From: Larimichthys crocea
Taxonomy: Eukaryota > Chordata > Actinopteri > Sciaenidae
NCBI RefSeq assembly: GCF_000972845.2
Contig: NC_040032.1
Span: 11,134,334 to 11,198,333, forward strand
Reading direction: 5' to 3'
DNA length: 64,000 nt
Below, in pieces: positions 60,401 to 64,000 of the stretch. Every line of letters begins with the position of its first letter. The first letter of the stretch is position 1. The notes below the pieces were generated by a model. It searched no databases. It saw only the letters and a program-made list of their open reading frames with translations, and was not told the origin of the DNA. A program made the position numbers and the translations under genes.

Positions 60401-61376
60401 CTTTGGGGCCTCCAGTGGCAGGACAGCTGGGTAGGTGGGCATTGGAAGGGAGGGCTGGAAAGCACTAAGGGGAAGAACATGAGGTGGCGGAGGATAGGGG
60501 GATTCGTGGCGAAGGTGCAAAGGGTGATGTGGTGGAAAAATAAATTGGGGCCCCTCCAGACTTGCAAAGGTAAAATCCAGTCCCTGCCAAATCTCTGGTG
60601 AACGAGAGGAAGAGGTGAGTGTCAGAGGAAGTGGGAAACCAGAGACAGCATATTGTGGGAAATCACCCTCCCCCATTTCTTCAGGAATCATGGGGTGACC
60701 AAAAGGACCTTCTGCAAGGTATGGAGGGGAGGACATGACAGAGCTGAGCGGGCTGGTTTCAGGCATGTAAAAAGGAGGTGGGCCATCATGATCTCCAGGG
60801 GGGCCTAGATAGCCATAGAAAGCCCTGTGATGGAGAGAGCCTCGGATCTGCCCTGTGGCCTGGAGCCGACTGCTCTCCATGATCGTCATACCTTCGAAGG
60901 GCCTTTGGAAACGAGGGCTGTAGGCTGGAGGTTGCAGGTAAGATTCCTGACTGGAGATAGGAGAAATCTGGTGAGGCCGAAGGGGGGCCATTACTGGTGG
61001 CAGAGGCCTGGGATCATCATTCTCTTCGTCTGATTGCCGGAATTCAGGATAGAGGTCTGATTCTTCCACAAAGGGGAAGCCCTCAATCCGCCGGGGCTTA
61101 ATAGACATTTCTGCGTCAGTGGGATCTATGACAAAACGTCCATCTGGGCCTCGGCTGATGAGTTCAATGGGTGTTGTTGCTTCAGCTTCATGCTTGGAGA
61201 TGCTGTACTTCTTGCTTGTTATTGCTCTTTTGGTCTTCATGTATAAAGACAATTCCTCCTTCTTCCCTGGACTTGGGGGTGGTTTCTTCCCACGCTGGTC
61301 ATGACTATCTTCAGATGATTCTGATGGGGATGCCTTTGAACGAATGCTCTCTGGGCTCACTTTTCCTGAAGATGAC
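51229..61376 (-). CDS. igsf9b: IGSF9B (turtle homolog B), cytoplasmic C-terminal exons
   Basis: IGSF9B is a neuronal Ig/FNIII adhesion protein of inhibitory synapses. Only the cytoplasmic end is in the window: exons 61376-59742, 53825-53698 and 51443-51229, about 658 residues plus the stop. The large exon encodes KKEELSLYMKTKRAITSKKY, TTPIELISRGPDGRFV, RRIEGFPFVEESDLYPEFRQ, DEENDDPRP, SSQESYLQPPAYSPRFQ, SPLSSVMSSPP, EGPFGHPMIPEE, LRHTSHRMGVPVLPY, FSPRQARR, HQVVLQPSRLSPLTQSPLSS and EMSEITLLPPS. These match human IGSF9B, as I remember it, in the same order. It ends SASGG-phase 2, followed by a donor. The next exon (GAPSALSGSERIDALRYQRI, then KKAKK and an N/K/M-rich run) and the last exon (QPEEALYLRKKKKRPILHDP, then DNIDLDHATLL) join in phase. 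The signal peptide, Ig, FNIII and transmembrane exons lie right of the window. Confidence is high for the large exon and moderate for the last two. Confidence 0.88.
51575..51715 (+). mobile_element. Percomorph interspersed repeat, partial copy
   Basis: 'atgctaaatacagtgtgaatctacagccagc', 'tataaagactggaagcaggggcaaac', 'gtccaaacataacagaaatcc' and 'accagcacctctgtag'. Same family and orientation as 52083-52290 and 63840-63990. Confidence 0.65.
51811..51998. mobile_element. MITE-like element with terminal inverted repeats
   Basis: CTTGGTCGTAGATCCATGAA and the next bases near 51822 are inverted, with two mismatches over 23 bases, near 51974-51996 (GTCTTCATAGATCTACAACC onward). The spacer has no coding frame. 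Short size and terminal inverted repeats suggest a non-autonomous DNA transposon. Confidence 0.65.
52083..52290 (+). mobile_element. Percomorph interspersed repeat, near-full copy
   Basis: 'gggcaacatgcttatttgctttcttgcagagagttagatgagaagactgatac', 'cagccagcttagcttagtatgagactggaggcagggggaaac', 'ggctctgtccaaacataacataaatccacctaccagtacctctt'. I recognise this order from a very abundant percomorph repeat. Confidence 0.75.
53698..53825 (-). CDS. igsf9b: IGSF9B penultimate exon
   Basis: 128 bases between a good acceptor (TTCTTTATCCAG) and donor (AAAGCAG|GTGTGA). Entry in phase 2 completes a Gly codon (GG|A), giving SASG-KRRGAPSALSG. The human tail I remember continues SG-KLQRDRPAP at the same point. 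It leaves one base (G), which the last exon completes as Gly-Val. It encodes a basic stretch with MMMNNNN. Confidence 0.72.
53830..59741 (-). other. igsf9b: IGSF9B intron
   Basis: About 5.9 kb with no certain exon. It holds a 23-bp tandem repeat at 55925-55980, diverged repeat-like text near 56880-57160 and a possible 46-base cassette exon at 58627-58672. Confidence 0.5.
55925..55980. repeat. 23-bp tandem repeat, 2.4 units
   Basis: TCTAATGGACACATACTGGTCCA is repeated at 55925 and 55948 and begins again at 55971. Each unit contains ATGGAC and GTCCAT-type inverted motifs, so the array can fold on itself. Confidence 0.85.
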
Positions 61377-64000
61377 CTACAGGAAAAGAATACAGAAGGA
61401 GTAAATATTTGAAAATACATGAAATTCAAAACCCAATAGCCTGTGTAAAGAAAAGTTTTGCTGATGGTGCTGAAGACGAATCCAGCTACAATAAAACACA
61501 ACACACCTCACACAAGGAGCAATAACAGAACGGCTGTAATAAATGACATCAATGATGGCTCCACTTCTATTTCAAAACATCTGTTTGTTCATGGATCATT
61601 GAACAAAGGTACTGCCTGGAGTATACGCATTTGCTATACGGGAAGGAAACATCATGTGCAACTATGCCTCATTTTTATGCCTCCAACTTGGTAACTGAAC
61701 CAGGACACATACTTCATTTTAAAAGTGACGGTTAACAGAGTGCGGATGCAGAGGATTAGTGACACAAGGCAATTATTCATTTGTAATGTTTGTAGTAGTC
61801 AGAAAGGTGAACACAAGGGGGGGACATCACACACTAAATGGACCAGTGTAAATCTCTAACATATGTTAATTTCATGCAAAGAAGTGAGAAAAAACTGACA
61901 ACAAACTGGTGTATCTTTCACCCTTGCTATCTGAAGTATAAAGTATCTTAGATGCATTTTCAATTGTTTCGGCTCTGCACTCCAGGACATTTTATTTAAA
62001 ATCAATTAATGGTGATAATGTAATGTATAAATATAATGTCCTCCAAATAAAATAACCAAAACTATTTAAAAAAAAATGTGTTTATGTAGAACCCCACTGC
62101 TTACAGCCAGAAGCTGATTGAGAAAATGGGTTTTGGGGATCTTTAAGGGTTTATACTGTTTGAACAGTGTAGGACTCGCAGCCCTTTTTATACACAGTTC
62201 TACTATTTGACAATGTCAAACAATGCCAGGGTTATATGGATATAAAAACAATTTGGAAGTGAGCAATACTCAAATGGACATGTCTGTGCACACGCGTATC
62301 AGTAAATACCTAAAATGCCTTCTCTAAATGTTAGGAAAGTTACATGGGGGAAAGCCTATTTTATTGCCATGTGGACTTCCTGATGCTCTCATGAATATGT
62401 TGGTGTGAGGTAAATTGTAAATATATTGTAAAGGACGTAAAACTTAGAAGACAGAGTTTCCTAGACCACTTCAGCTGGCATTTGCACTGGATTTCAGCAA
62501 CATCGTAGCAATAGGGTTGAGGTAGCTGTCATCAACAGCAATGTAACGCTCTTGTATGGCAGACAGGTGTAACAGTGTCAGGTGAGGAAGAGAGGCTTTC
62601 ATCCAAAGCAGCTACAGAATAATGAAAGTATTTCCAATCATAGCTACGAGTGATACTGGCTGCTGAAAAGTGTCAAAACCAGGTCAAAGTTCAGCTAATT
62701 TAAAGCTAGTTAAGATGAAACTGGGGCAACTGTCTTTTTTCTGTAAACAACTTTTGAGGCTGAGAATTGTAGGTGGTTTCAAAGGTTTTACAAGTCTGTG
62801 CAATGACAGAGTTATGAAAACCGTACTTCAGAACACGACCTGTGTCCAACCCACTTTAAAGTACATGGTGTTAAATTAAAAATAGTTTTCTTAATGACTA
62901 TAACATGTATACAGGAAGGAGGAAATGAAAACCATGATTTGTTTTCAAGCCAAAAATACTTTATTTACTGGAAAATAAAACATATAGCCAATCCTCAGTG
63001 GAATAACAAAGACTTGTGCTTGTAATGACCTTGTTATAAATGGAGCCTTTAAACGGCGACTGCCAGCGAAGGACACTGTTACACATATACTATGTTTGAT
63101 TCAAGGGTGCAATGCCTTCTCCGATATGATTTCTTTATTAAGCTACAGAGACAAAAAATACTTTAATATCTAGTAGCTTGTAGTCATAAACTACAGTGAC
63201 AATATACATACAATATAACAGAAGCACATACTTGACATCACAACAACTATGTTTCTTATCTTTAAAGATAATATACTGCATTTTCTGTCACATAAAATAT
63301 AACAATCATCAGTTAAGTTGCTTGTGTGCTTCGTACACATTACAGTGAGAAATACTCCTGATTGGCTATATCATCACAATTACACAAGCACTGACTGAAG
63401 ATTCAGAGATTACTATTGATGCTGTAAAAAATATAGGTTCTTAATCATTATACAATTAGATAAAATACTGATTATGTTTTCTCATAGCTTCCACATGTTG
63501 TCATGAGCAGCAGTTGGCACTGAATTTATCTTTTACGAGCCGAGAAGAGAAAGTTAAAGCACTTGACTTCTATTTAACGTAACAAGGTAGACTGACAGGT
63601 TGAGTGAAGAAAAGATGGGACTGTGACTGCAACTGGGATGAAAAAGCAACAGCGGTTAAGTCTATCAATTCAGAAGTGTCACAAGGAAAGTGTTTCATGT
63701 CACTTGGAGGCGAAAACAGTGATTTAAAGGAGTGAGGACACAGTCACAGACGGCTCAAACCATAGAAATACTCACAAAGCATAAGCAGAGGACTGTGTGT
63801 GATGCACAAAACAAGGATTAGATTTTAAGAACAGTTCGACATTTTGGGAAACGTGCTTATTTGCTTTATTGATGAGAAGATTTATACCACTCTCAAATTT
63901 GCATCGTTGATATAAAACTGCAGCAAGCAAGCTTAGTATAAAGATTGGAAACAGGACATAACAGCCTAGCCTAGCTCTGTCCAAAGGTGACAGCACTCCA
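61377..64000 (-). other. igsf9b: IGSF9B intron (continues beyond window)
   Basis: Sequence 5' of the large cytoplasmic exon. No further exon with recognisable Ig, FNIII or transmembrane sequence is visible up to the right edge. It contains a repeat copy at 63840-63990. Confidence 0.5.
63840..63990 (+). mobile_element. Percomorph interspersed repeat copy
   Basis: 'acattttgggaaacgtgcttatttgctttattgatgagaagatttataccactctcaaattt' and 'gcttagtataaagattggaaacagg', then 'agcctagctctgtccaaaggtgac'. Same family as 52083-52290. A minus-strand open frame across it (63772-63996) is only the translated repeat. Confidence 0.75.

Noticed and set aside
63772..63996. 74-codon minus-strand frame with a hydrophobic segment
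   Set aside because: It is the translation of a widespread interspersed repeat (copy at 63840-63990).

Overview
The window is nuclear DNA from a teleost fish, most likely a percomorph. Genes are split into short GT-AG exons, the proteins match vertebrate families, and the gaps hold interspersed repeats that I recognise as typical of percomorph genomes (tRNA-derived SINEs, a short L1-like LINE relic, MITE-like palindromic elements, AC/TA microsatellites). A 10-base N run at 5187-5196 marks an assembly gap. There is no operon, phage, CRISPR or bacterial content. I found no tRNA or rRNA gene.

Four protein-coding genes can be assembled. (1) ESAM, endothelial cell adhesion molecule, + strand: exons from 9350 to the stop at 12784, with a tentative first exon ending at 8782 and a 3' UTR to about 14765. 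(2) FEZ1, kinesin adaptor of axon outgrowth, - strand: nine coding exons from 27632 down to the stop at 17091, plus a probable 5' UTR exon near 30378. It converges tail-to-tail with ESAM. (3) CFAP58 (CCDC147), a coiled-coil ciliary/flagellar protein, - strand: 18 coding exons from 39974 down to 34563, spliced length 862 codons in frame throughout. It has a compact ciliary-type promoter at 40056-40182. (4) IGSF9B (turtle homolog B), - strand, 3' part only: the long cytoplasmic exon 59742-61376 and two phase-compatible C-terminal exons (53698-53825 and 51229-51443). The rest of the gene lies beyond the right edge.

Layout: 1-8577 is gene-free repeat-rich DNA, including a 0.5 kb segment duplicated exactly across the assembly gap; 8578-14765 ESAM; 14766-16040 a short intergenic gap; 16040-30800 FEZ1 with large introns; 30900-34060 intergenic; 34067-40100 CFAP58; 40200-42240 intergenic; 42240-51228 a gene-free AT-rich stretch that may be a very long IGSF9B 3' UTR; 51229-64000 IGSF9B.

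The genes do not form a pathway, although ESAM, FEZ1 and IGSF9B all have orthologues on human 11q24-q25 (from memory) while CFAP58 sits on human 10q. The block is therefore an old 11q-like linkage group with CFAP58 inside it. The most useful observations are: the likely false haplotype duplication, which also exposes a segregating SINE; an RFX X-box beside a 20-bp perfect palindrome with a TCTCGCGAGA core at the CFAP58 start; a GC-AG intron in CFAP58; a (TG)n tract sitting in the 3' splice region of a frame-preserving FEZ1 exon; and a basic IGSF9B C-terminus ending in a class I PDZ ligand. I see no convincing previously unknown biological system.
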